Positions 20,101 to 23,817 of a DNA stretch of 64,000 nucleotides are shown here, piece by piece. The first letter of the stretch is position 1. Every line of letters starts with the position of its first letter. Position numbers and translations under genes: made by a program. This DNA is from Undaria pinnatifida (Eukaryota; Sar; Phaeophyceae; Laminariales; Alariaceae), in contig JABAKD010000025.1 of assembly GCA_012845835.1 (NCBI GenBank), forward strand, positions 25,775,504-25,839,503, written 5' to 3'. The notes under the pieces were generated by a model. That model searched no databases, was not told where the DNA came from, and saw only the letters and a list, made by a program, of their open reading frames with translations.

Positions 20101-20517
20101 CCCTCCTCCCTCCCTCCCTCCCTCCCTCCCTCCCTCCCTCCCTCCCTCCCTCCCTCCCTCCCTCCCTCCCTCCCTCCCTCCCTCCCTCCCTCCCTCCCTC
20201 CCTCCCTCCCTCCCTCCCTCCCTCCCTCCCTCCCTCCCTCCCTCCCTCCCTCCCTCCCTCCCTCCCTCCCTCCCTCCCTCCCCTCCCTCCCTCCCTCCCT
20301 CCCTCCCTCCCTCCCTCCCTCCCTCCCTCCCTCCCTCCCTCCCTCCCTCCCTCCCTCCCTCCCTCCCTCCCTCCCCCCCTCCTTCATTTCCTCTCTTTCT
20401 CCTGCATGTCGGTCTACTATGCCGCAGGTGATCAAGAGTCGCATCCACGGGCTGATCGAGCGCGAGTACTTGGAGCGCGACCCCAACGTAGCCAACCACT
20501 ACTCTTACTTGGCCTAA
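685..20517 (+). CDS. CUL1: Cullin-1-type SCF ubiquitin ligase scaffold, 18 exons
   Basis: Scaffold of SCF (SKP1-cullin-F-box) E3 ubiquitin ligases. The N-terminal cullin repeats bind SKP1/F-box adaptors and the C-terminal half binds the RING protein RBX1. Exons: 685-786, 2598-2741, 4848-4981, 5404-5491, 6001-6074, 9253-9409, 10285-10391, 11880-12033, 12486-12656, 13797-13910, 14156-14300, 14791-14954, 15559-15668, 16501-16594, 17455-17631, 18901-19004, 19609-19723, 20428-20517. They total 2244 nt (747 residues plus stop), close to the usual 740-780, and every junction keeps phase. CUL1 hallmarks: [18 protein letters not shown] near residue 60 (plant CUL1-like), [41 protein letters not shown], and the winged-helix neddylation motif IVRIMKARK with acceptor Lys692. 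The end HYSYLA resembles the canonical YLA terminus. All introns are GT-AG; weak donors follow exons 7 (GTGGGG) and 9 (GTCGGT). Many introns carry degenerate copies of neighbouring exon edges. Untranslated ends are not determined. Confidence 0.95.
2130..2570 (+). repeat. Degenerate GAT/GGT-rich repeats in CUL1 intron 1
   Basis: Long run of GATGATG/GGTGATGAT trinucleotide-like repeats, with a local duplication: GTAGAGACAAGACCAAGTAAG near 2269 and ATAGAGATAAGACCACCTAAG near 2363, each followed by a tract ending in a GTTACGGGG/GTCACGAAG variant. It fills the 3' quarter of the 1811 bp intron just before exon 2. Confidence 0.6.
2598..2741 (+). CDS. CUL1: CUL1 exon 2
   Basis: Encodes 48 residues of the first cullin repeat, including the SKP1-contact helix with [16 protein letters not shown]. 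Acceptor TTCAAG, donor CAG/GTATTC, phase 0 at both ends. Confidence 0.92.
2890..3010 (-). repeat. SINE-related 3' fragment in CUL1 intron 2
   Basis: On the minus strand it reads CGCGATAACAAAGAAGGCAC, a G-rich run, then GCCTGCTTAGTAACC and GATCTGAGTTGCGT. The same order occurs at 51975-52080 (minus), and the CGATAACAATGAAGGC part occurs in the tRNA-headed copies at 4240-4575 and 39150-39430. It looks like a 5'-truncated SINE with an alternative 3' end. Confidence 0.5.
3020..3122 (+). repeat. 21-bp minisatellite, about five units
   Basis: Unit AATAGTCTATAGTCTAAAGC plus G repeats head to tail about 4.9 times with one internal C/T difference. Each unit contains the shorter direct repeat AGTCTA twice. 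It is in CUL1 intron 2, so the predicted repeat peptide is not coding. Confidence 0.9.
3395..3560 (+). repeat. GGGTCGGCTCGGG-rich dispersed repeat
   Basis: CATGGGTCATGGCCCGACCC followed by several CGGGTTGGGTCGGCTCGGG motifs. The reverse complement of a diverged copy lies at 15050-15240 in CUL1 intron 12, so it is dispersed rather than only local low complexity. Confidence 0.5.
4240..4575 (-). mobile_element. tRNA-derived SINE copy 1
   Basis: On the minus strand the head resembles a tRNA: A-box-like CGCGGAGTAGTAGG near 4550, then B-box-like CCGGTTCGAATCCTCCC near 4487-4503. The body carries CACGTGCTCGTAGGGGCTTT, GCGAGTTAGCA, GATGAGCATCGACGAG, CGCGATAACAATGAAGGC, a poly-G stretch and GTGACCACGGC. 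The same head and body order is in the copies at 39150-39430 and 53670-53995. It is in CUL1 intron 2. Confidence 0.75.
4620..4705 (+). repeat. Dispersed CTTTGCAAGCTG repeat, copy 1
   Basis: Core: TCAGCTGTGAGTTTCGATAA followed by a CTCATCTTTGCAAGCTG stretch and GATACACCGGCCGCTCG. Related copies lie at 18250-18335 (plus), 47235-47325 (plus), 7590-7652 (minus) and 54645-54705 (minus). The type of element is unknown. Confidence 0.6.
4848..4981 (+). CDS. CUL1: CUL1 exon 3
   Basis: Encodes [10 protein letters not shown] through [15 protein letters not shown] to FFQYLD, the conserved middle of cullin repeat 1. Acceptor GCGCAG. It ends after two bases of an Arg codon that exon 4 completes. Confidence 0.94.
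5295..5344 (+). repeat. Upstream decoy copy of CUL1 exon 4 acceptor and start
   Basis: TGGCGAACGCCTTGCAGGTA and the following ~30 bases, coding YYVKHH.LPSL, match 5387-5436 with a 92 bp shift. After that it diverges and lacks the rest of the exon. Using this acceptor would lose the conserved segment. Confidence 0.85.
5404..5491 (+). CDS. CUL1: CUL1 exon 4
   Basis: Encodes (R)[19 protein letters not shown]...VVKM. A near-copy of its acceptor and first ~30 bases lies 92 bp upstream (5295-5344). Only this downstream copy continues into the conserved [15 protein letters not shown] segment and ends at a usable donor, GTAGGT. Confidence 0.92.
5795..5897 (+). mobile_element. LINE 3'-tail fragment with C-rich end
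   Basis: Contains CGTCCCGGCATTG, GCGAGGGTCTATGATG, GGCTATGCATGAAATGAGTA, then CCCCCTCGCCCCCCC. It matches, in sense orientation, the 3' tail seen at 31255-31440 and, inverted, at 37060-37250 and 9745-9850. It lies in CUL1 intron 4, between two copies of the intron 3' end (shift 188 bp). Confidence 0.65.
6001..6074 (+). CDS. CUL1: CUL1 exon 5
   Basis: Encodes [24 protein letters not shown], the helix ending in the cullin IDR.L motif. Donor GTGAGA, phase 2. It is followed by the largest CUL1 intron (3178 bp). Confidence 0.92.
6171..6516 (+). mobile_element. MITE-like TIR element, family A copy 1
   Basis: Ends are inverted repeats: the left end contains TGCCACGATAGGGG and the right end CCTCTATCGTGGCA. 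About 346 bp with no coding capacity. The ends resemble the GACGCGTGCTACGATAGAGG termini of the other family A copies. It is in CUL1 intron 5. Confidence 0.6.
6519..6800 (+). repeat. CCATA/CCGTA pentanucleotide array
   Basis: About 280 bp of alternating CCATA and CCGTA five-base units in CUL1 intron 5, directly beside the MITE. The long tyrosine-rich minus-strand reading frames here are artefacts of the repeat. Confidence 0.9.
7570..8930 (+). repeat. Large tandem duplication with T-rich CTTT arrays
   Basis: Segment 7675-8100 (CATCGCACACAACAAGA, GCTGTCGCCAATG, CATTATGACGTCAT-like start, then CTTT/ATTC-rich DNA) recurs near 8180-8600, and its last part again near 8625-8870. The plus strand is pyrimidine-rich for over 1 kb. 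It includes a minus-orientation copy of the CTTTGCAAGCTG dispersed repeat (7590-7652). CUL1 intron 5. Confidence 0.7.
8936..9250 (+). repeat. GGACATGGA-type minisatellite before CUL1 exon 6
   Basis: Degenerate 9-14 bp units such as GGAACATGGAACATGG and GGGACATGGATAAATG run up to the acceptor of exon 6 at 9252. No pyrimidine tract is seen in the last 40 bases of this intron, unusual for a 3' splice site. Confidence 0.8.
9253..9409 (+). CDS. CUL1: CUL1 exon 6
   Basis: Encodes (G)[18 protein letters not shown] through [20 protein letters not shown]. The Y.RK...WI..DS.PDYM pattern is diagnostic of CUL1. Acceptor ATCAG follows a GGACATGGA minisatellite directly. Donor GTGAGG, phase 0. Confidence 0.94.
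9430..9711 (+). mobile_element. MITE family A copy 2
   Basis: Left end GACGCGTGCTACTATATGGA; right end CATCTCTATCTCATGCGTC, its approximate inverse. The interior has CTGAATGACGGGGCTCCTTA, CCTAGGC.ATGGGAT and CAGTTTTTGGGAGAGGTCT, shared with copies at 11405, 30404 and 44570. It lies in CUL1 intron 6, starting 20 bp after the exon 6 donor. Confidence 0.75.
9745..9860 (-). mobile_element. LINE 3'-tail fragment (minus)
   Basis: The plus strand reads a G-rich run, GTGTACTCATATGATG, GTCGTAGTCTTGAGACCATG and ATGCCGGGACGGAGCACGTC. In LINE sense (minus) it ends GAGTACACCCC then C-rich. CUL1 intron 6. Confidence 0.65.
10285..10391 (+). CDS. CUL1: CUL1 exon 7
   Basis: Encodes [18 protein letters not shown] through [12 protein letters not shown]. 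Strong TTTTGCAG acceptor; the donor GTGGGG is weak. The 3' part and the start of the next intron are copied 295 bp downstream with an in-frame stop (10639-10760). Confidence 0.9.
10639..10760 (+). pseudogene. Degenerate copy of CUL1 exon 7 3' part plus donor
   Basis: GCTTCGGGTGTGAGATGACG and GATGCTGGAGAAGAGGTGGG match exon 7 (10355-10394) with a 295 bp shift and continue into intron sequence (GGAGTTGTGGTT). The Cys codon TGC has become TGA, so the copy cannot code in frame. Confidence 0.85.
10925..11185 (+). pseudogene. Decayed copies of CUL1 exon 8 5' end
   Basis: GAGAAGATCCTGCCGGAGAA followed by GGAGGGGGTGGCT and TGCTCCTCGCG (about 10965-11015) mirrors exon 8. A shorter second copy, GAAAAGATCCTCCTGGAGGT, is at about 11157-11178. 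Both real and decoy sites are preceded by TTGTGGTGTGCCTC, so intron sequence was copied with the exon edge. Confidence 0.75.
11240..11395 (+). mobile_element. Partial MITE family A fragment
   Basis: Carries the family interior (CTGAATGACGGGGCTCCTTA, AAAATTGTCAAGAATTTC, GTAGACCTAGGCCATG) but ends in a T-run without a right terminus. Directly followed by the complete copy at 11405. Confidence 0.6.
11405..11672 (+). mobile_element. MITE family A copy 3
   Basis: Left end GACGCGGGTTACGATAGA; right end CCTCTATCGTGGCATGC. The interior matches the family (TTCTGAATAGCAGGGCTCCT, CAAATCAGTTTTTGGG). CUL1 intron 7. Confidence 0.7.
11880..12033 (+). CDS. CUL1: CUL1 exon 8
   Basis: Encodes (R)[16 protein letters not shown] through [13 protein letters not shown] to KDHITE, cullin repeat 3. 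Acceptor CGGCAG, donor GTGAGT. Degenerate copies of its 5' end lie in the preceding intron near 10965, 11150 and 11765. Confidence 0.93.
12486..12656 (+). CDS. CUL1: CUL1 exon 9
   Basis: Encodes [16 protein letters not shown] through [16 protein letters not shown] to LLQKALKE, including the conserved LHDKY motif. Donor GTCGGT is non-consensus but keeps phase 0 and the KALKE/AFVEFVN join to exon 10. Confidence 0.9.
12660..13225 (+). repeat. TCGG-rich degenerate tetranucleotide region
   Basis: Starts as clean (GGTC)n at 12675-12705 and decays into TCGGTCGTTTTTCGG-like DNA for over 500 bp of CUL1 intron 9. Long arginine/valine-rich reading frames across it are spurious. Confidence 0.75.
13455..13640 (+). 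mobile_element. 5'-truncated LINE 3' end with poly(C) tail
   Basis: Contains GATAAGATAAGCAAACA, CCAAACGTTGGAGGTGTCTC, GATGCGTGGTCAATGGTCCA, GCAAGCAACACATGAGTACG, then CCCCCC. This is the same order as the 3' end of the LINE at 32440-33407 read on the minus strand. CUL1 intron 9, sense orientation. Confidence 0.8.
13797..13910 (+). CDS. CUL1: CUL1 exon 10
   Basis: Encodes [18 protein letters not shown] through [16 protein letters not shown], the junction between the cullin repeats and the cullin homology domain. Acceptor CGACAG, donor GTGTGT, phase 0 both ends. Confidence 0.93.
14156..14300 (+). CDS. CUL1: CUL1 exon 11
   Basis: Encodes [20 protein letters not shown], then [20 protein letters not shown] and DDMERLMI: the start of the cullin homology domain with its D.F...YR..LA.RLL hallmark. 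Phase 1 at the donor GTGCGT. Confidence 0.95.
14345..14490 (+). repeat. GTT and TTCTTG microsatellites in CUL1 intron 11
   Basis: (TTG)n at about 14340-14363, a T-rich stretch, then (TTCTTG)n at about 14445-14490. Both lie between the exon 11 donor and the partial exon 12 copy. Confidence 0.85.
14531..14599 (+). pseudogene. Partial duplicate of CUL1 exon 12 with its acceptor
   Basis: CGCCAG/GCAAGCTGAAGCTG through AAGATGGAGG.A.GATGAAC matches 14781-14849 with a 250 bp shift. It codes [19 protein letters not shown], then meets GTGTGTG. Splicing both copies into one mRNA would break frame, because this copy ends in phase 0 and exon 12 needs phase 1. Confidence 0.85.
14791..14954 (+). CDS. CUL1: CUL1 exon 12
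   Basis: Encodes (G)[20 protein letters not shown] through [11 protein letters not shown] second copy of the first 59 bases lies at 14541-14599, but only this copy has the full exon and keeps phase into exon 13. Confidence 0.94.
15455..15512 (+). pseudogene. Partial duplicate of CUL1 exon 13 with its acceptor
   Basis: GAGCGAAGGTGCTGACC, then GTACTGGCTATCTCCCAAGC and CCGGAATTGAC, a mutated copy of exon 13's first 47 bases shifted by 94 bp. It runs into a C13 tract. Confidence 0.85.
15559..15668 (+). CDS. CUL1: CUL1 exon 13
   Basis: Encodes [19 protein letters not shown] through [13 protein letters not shown], the conserved LTTG.WP segment. Acceptor GCGAAG lies in a stretch duplicated 94 bp upstream. 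Donor GTGAGA, phase 2. Confidence 0.94.
15720..15965 (+). repeat. GGT/GTT-rich tract, CUL1 intron 13
   Basis: Degenerate GGTGGT/GTTGGT repeats of about 240 bp with no coding conservation. The flanking intron to 16500 is unremarkable and pyrimidine-rich. Confidence 0.7.
16501..16594 (+). CDS. CUL1: CUL1 exon 14
   Basis: Encodes (T)[18 protein letters not shown] through DLQITTLQ, the H.R.L.W..SLG motif that packs near the RBX1-binding sheet. Acceptor GATGCAG, donor GTAAGA. Confidence 0.93.
16640..17130 (+). repeat. GCT and GGTGGT arrays, CUL1 intron 14
   Basis: Tracts of (GCT)n near 16646-16661, 16698-16715 and 17089-17119, separated by GGTGGTGG-rich DNA. The unit GCCACGTC..GTCTTGGGCGTGCTG recurs near 16670, 16733 and 16922, so a ~70-180 bp block was tandemly copied. 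Confidence 0.75.
17287..17370 (+). repeat. Upstream copy of CUL1 exon 15 acceptor region
   Basis: CACGTGCAAAGCTTGAAATG through GTGTTTGGTTTAGGCGTGCC is repeated at 17379-17462 with a 92 bp shift and only a few changes. Both copies have an AG followed by GCGTGC; the second is used for exon 15. Confidence 0.9.
17455..17631 (+). CDS. CUL1: CUL1 exon 15
   Basis: Encodes [20 protein letters not shown], then [20 protein letters not shown] and [12 protein letters not shown]: the winged-helix A region with the conserved LHSLSC.KYKVL. Acceptor GGTTCAG; donor GTGAGC, phase 0. Confidence 0.94.
18250..18335 (+). repeat. Dispersed CTTTGCAAGCTG repeat, copy 2
   Basis: GTCAGCTGTGTGAGTTTCGA, ACTCGTCTTTGCAAGCTGCG and GATACACACCGGCCGCTCG match copy 1 at 4620-4705. 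CUL1 intron 15. Confidence 0.65.
18901..19004 (+). CDS. CUL1: CUL1 exon 16
   Basis: Encodes [19 protein letters not shown] and the polar linker [15 protein letters not shown] before the neddylation domain. Its last ~45 bases recur, mutated, 351 bp downstream (19315-19376). Confidence 0.9.
19315..19376 (+). pseudogene. Copy of CUL1 exon 16 3' part
   Basis: GGAGAGCCACAACTCGAAGC then GAGTTGAGGACAATCGAGAG, a 351 bp-shifted, mutated copy of 18966-19010. It has gained a GCCGCAG acceptor-like sequence and lost the GTGAGT donor (now GCGAGTG). Confidence 0.8.
19609..19723 (+). CDS. CUL1: CUL1 exon 17 (NEDD8 acceptor lysine)
   Basis: Encodes (G)[20 protein letters not shown] through [23 protein letters not shown] is the cullin neddylation motif; the acceptor lysine is residue 692, 55 residues from the C-terminus as expected for CUL1. 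Donor GTAACG. Confidence 0.95.
20044..20380 (+). repeat. Long (CCCT)n tetranucleotide tract
   Basis: About 335 bp of almost pure CCCT repeats in CUL1 intron 17, ending some 47 bp before exon 18. The opposite strand is (GGGA)n, a homopurine tract with G-quadruplex and triplex potential. Pro-Ser-Leu and Gly-Arg-Glu reading frames here are artefacts. Confidence 0.95.
20428..20517 (+). CDS. CUL1: CUL1 exon 18 (stop)
   Basis: Encodes [20 protein letters not shown] and VANHYSYLA followed by [17 protein letters not shown] is the universal cullin C-terminus. It comes after a (CCCT)n tract and acceptor GCCGCAG. Confidence 0.95.
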   Translation: MIKSRIHGLIEREYLERDPNVANHYSYLA

Positions 20518-21644
20518 TGATGCCGATTAAAAAAAGAACTAAGACAAACAACGCGGAAGAGAGTGGTATCGTCGTCATTGTGAGGGGGGGAGAGACGGAG
20601 GGAGAGAGGGTAGGAGGTGTGGAACTGGCAAAAACATGCAGCACACCGCCCGCAGGAGACGCCTGCTTTTTTTTTGCTTTGCCTGGTTCGTTCTTGTGTG
20701 GTTGGGGGTAGGGGTGCTTGCGGGGGGAGGGGGGGGGCATTGGCCGTCCCTATGTGAACGGCGGCAGGAAATTTGGAAATTGAAATTTGAGGAAAGGGAT
20801 GAAGAACCTATGTGAAAGAAATAAGTCGGAATGTGCGCACGGGCGGGTTTTGGGAGCGAAAGGGGGAGAGGAGGTGGCAGACACACCGTACCCTCTCTCG
20901 GGGCTGGCTGCCGAGGGATGTTTGTAATGTTTGTGCTTTTTCTTCGTTTGTTTTGGAGCGCGATCGATTTTGTTTTTTTGTTGCTGGTGACGGGGGTAGG
21001 TGGGGGGGAAGGGTAGGGGGCGGTGGTGTGCCACGGAAGAAGCAGTGATGGTTTGATGTTTGGAGGCCCACGGCGTGTTGCGGGGGTTGGGCAAGGAAGG
21101 GATTGGAGGTTGGGTTACGGGAAGCCAGAGCTGCTGGTGAGGCAGTCGTGTTCAGCGACGACCAGGCGCCCCTCTTGGCCACCGACTGCCTGTAAAGGAA
21201 ACCTCTCGGGCTGGCTCGAGTATTCTGGGGCTTGCATACAGCGCAGTCGCGGGTTTGATTTTTTTTATGTTTCCCGCTGTGGGCGGGAAACACACGCCAA
21301 TCTGCTCGTTCCTCTATCCGCCCGCCTGTCCATCCACCCTTCGGTCGGCGATTTTGTATGCCGGGACGTTGGTGGAAGGCGGGGTGGGGTTCGAAGCCGT
21401 TTGTAGCACTCAGCAACGCCGAGGGTGCGGGGTCTATAGGGCTCGGGCTCGGCACACGGGATTATATGCGCTGATGGCGGCCGGTGGTTGCTTTCGCTCG
21501 CTGAGGGGGGGTTGAGGAGGACGATGGTAACGATGTGGCGGTGGGCGGGCTGTTCCCGCAGTGGTCGTTGTCCGGCCTTTGGTTAGGGAGGGTGACCCTT
21601 TGGAGGGCGGCAGGGGCGGAAGCGGTAAGGATAGGCCAGTCACC

Positions 21645-21805
21645 GGTCTACCGCAAGGCGTAACCGCAAGGTGTGACCGCAAGGTGTGACCTCAAGGTGT
21701 AACCGCAAGGCGTGACCGCAAGGTGTGCCGCGAGTGTGTCGCGAGGTGTAACCGCAAGGTGTAACCCCAAGTTGTGCCGCGAGGTGGGGCGCGAGGTTTA
21801 CCTCA
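21645..21805 (+). repeat. ACCGCAAGGTGTG minisatellite
   Basis: Twelve or so degenerate 10-14 bp units based on GTGACCGCAAGGT, with deleted variants (GTGCCGCGAGGT). Head-to-tail without spacers, so not CRISPR-like. Confidence 0.85.
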
Positions 21806-22419
21806 ACGTTATCGTTTTCCCGTGACTTGTTGACCCGCAGTAAAGCGAGAAGCGTACGTGTAGTAAATAGTTCGGACGGGTGGGTATGCCGCGCTGCTGA
21901 GTCATGTACGAGTAGCGCCGAGAAGAAAGCGGAGGAGGAGGAGGAAGAGGAGGAGGGAAATAGGCGTGAGTCTTTTAAGCGTTGGCGGTATGGGGTGTGC
22001 GTGGCAGCTGCGACTGCTGCTGCTTGATGCTTTTGCTGGTGATGATGCTGCTGAGGATGCTTTTTCTGATGTCGCTGCTGGTGCTGGTGCTTCTGACGAT
22101 GACGATCATGGTGAAGATTGTGTGTCATGGCCTTCCGTGCCTTTGCTGAGTCTGCGATTTGGTCTGATTGCGTGCTCCCTTTTTACCTCGAGTGTCGCGC
22201 TAATGGGTGGCACACAAGAGTACCTCTAGTTTTGCGAGCCGTGCGCCATGGGGTTGTGCCAGATAGATAGCACCAAGAATGTTCATTTGTCCCCGGGCCA
22301 TATATTCGAGTGGGATACGGTTTTTTCTGGAGATTGTTTTGTCCCCTCCGTCGTTCGTTTGTGTGCGACATGGAGCGGAGCCGTTTGAGGCCTGGCCGGG
22401 CATCGGATCATGCTTTAAT

Positions 22420-22618
22420 TGTTGCTACTACCGCTACTGCTACAACTAAAACCGCTACTACTACCACTAGACTACAACTTCTACTACTAGTATTGCTGCT
22501 GCTACCACTCTGCTACCACTGCTACTACTACTACTATTATTGCTGCTGCTACTACTACTGTTGTTGCTGCTCTGCTACTACTACTACAACTACCACTAAT
22601 ACTACTATCCTACTACCG

Positions 22619-22654
<36 letters not shown>

Positions 22655-22663
22655 TTACTACTA

Positions 22664-22707
<44 letters not shown>

Positions 22708-22712
22708 AAACT
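22420..22712 (+). repeat. CTA trinucleotide array
   Basis: About 290 bp of (CTA)n interrupted by CTG, CCA and ATT triplets, purest at 22618-22705. Intergenic. Confidence 0.95.
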
Positions 22713-22777
22713 ACACTATGGGACTCGAAGGGTGCGCCAGCTAGCGTTGGGCTGCGAAAGCAACTGAGTTAAATCGA

Positions 22778-22850
22778 CATACGACGCGTATGAAAATACG
22801 CGGAAGTTTGGTGAGCTAAAGCTTTATTTTTCCCCATCCGCCGGAGGATG
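22778..22850 (+). repeat. CCGCCGGAGGAT dispersed repeat, copy 1
   Basis: GACGCGTATGAAAATACGCG, GTGAGCTAAAGCTTTATTTT and CCCCATCCGCCGGAGGAT. An inverted copy is at 47440-47515 and a diverged direct copy at 50690-50770. Confidence 0.7.
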
Positions 22851-23571
22851 AAAAAAAAACAAAAAAAACTACACTACTTCTACTACGCTTCAAGAGCGGT
22901 GCCGTGGTGGAAGTTCAAACGGTTTCTACGATTCGTTTTCGGGAGAATATGCAGCCTTCCAATCAATGTGGATGACCTTTTTTTCTTTCGTTTCATTTTT
23001 GCTTATCCCATCCACAGCAGTACTGCAGTTGTAGTATAGACTAGGCTCTGTGCTTGTAGTTTGCGGTTGTTTCACACCCGAACGTTGCCAAGTCAGTCAT
23101 TCAGAAACGTTAATTTTCCTGGAGAAAATTAAGTTTCTTTAGAAATAATAGCGATGGAACGCGTATTATTATTATTAATAGTAGTGTAGTCTAGTCTAAC
23201 CGTTTATGATATTTCTTGATGTTTTGTGTCAGCCTGTGTTTGGATCCACCATATCCAACGGGATATCTACTCTTCCGTTGGTAATCTCGCTGTCACGCCC
23301 ATCTCCCATCTCCCACAACCGCAACTGCTATTTCCTGTGGCACCCCGGCCGGCCCGAGCGCGCACACCCTTCACGTACATCAGCGCCGACCGACCGCCTG
23401 TCGCACTCGCTCTGCTTGTTGGCATCAAAGGCCCCTACCACCACCACCGCTACCGCTACCGCTACGCACCACCTAGAATCAACATCTTCGTTGCCTCTTG
23501 GGAGGGCCTGAAAAAAATCCACCCCCATTCGCATCCTCATCCCCAACCCTCACCCCAGGCCAGACCGAACT

Positions 23572-23817
23572 ATGAAGATTTTCTTCACGCGTACAACAGC
23601 GTTTCTCCTAGGAGCAGCGGCTGCTCTGCTCGTCACTCGCGCAGACGACACCCGTGACCAGGATGACCGGAGGGAAAAAGGATCCGGAGGAGGAGGGGGA
23701 GGAGGATTCTGGATCAGCTCCCCGAACACTGTCCGGTCCTGCGACTTCCCCAGCGACCACGTCGACGTCAAGGGCACGATCACGTTCCTCGGTCCTATCG
23801 TCTGCTCCACGCCTCAG
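23572..23817 (+). CDS. Secreted-protein gene exon 1 with signal peptide
   Basis: 82 codons. The N-terminus MKIFFTRTTAFLLGAAAALL with cleavage plausible near TRA/DD is a classical secretion signal. An acidic/basic stretch, a Gly7 run, and FWISSPNTVRSCDFPSDHVD then GTITFLGPIVCSTPQ follow, with two Cys that could pair. Donor CAG/GTGAGG. Confidence 0.7.

Larger units (their letters stand above)
20518..23571. other. CUL1 3' flank and upstream region of the secreted-protein gene
   Basis: No gene recognised. 20518-21640 is GC-rich with C/G runs, probably including the CUL1 3' UTR. Then come the GTGACCGCAAG array, a CTG-rich stretch (22015-22110), the CTA array, one copy of the CCGCCGGAGGAT repeat (22778-22850), and AT-rich DNA with (ATT)n near 23165. 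No poly(A) signal can be assigned. Confidence 0.5.

Noticed and set aside
19944-20740. Long open frames rich in Pro-Ser-Leu (plus) and Gly-Arg-Glu (minus)
   Set aside because: They are translations of the (CCCT)n tract, which has no stops in any frame. The tract lies in a CUL1 intron.
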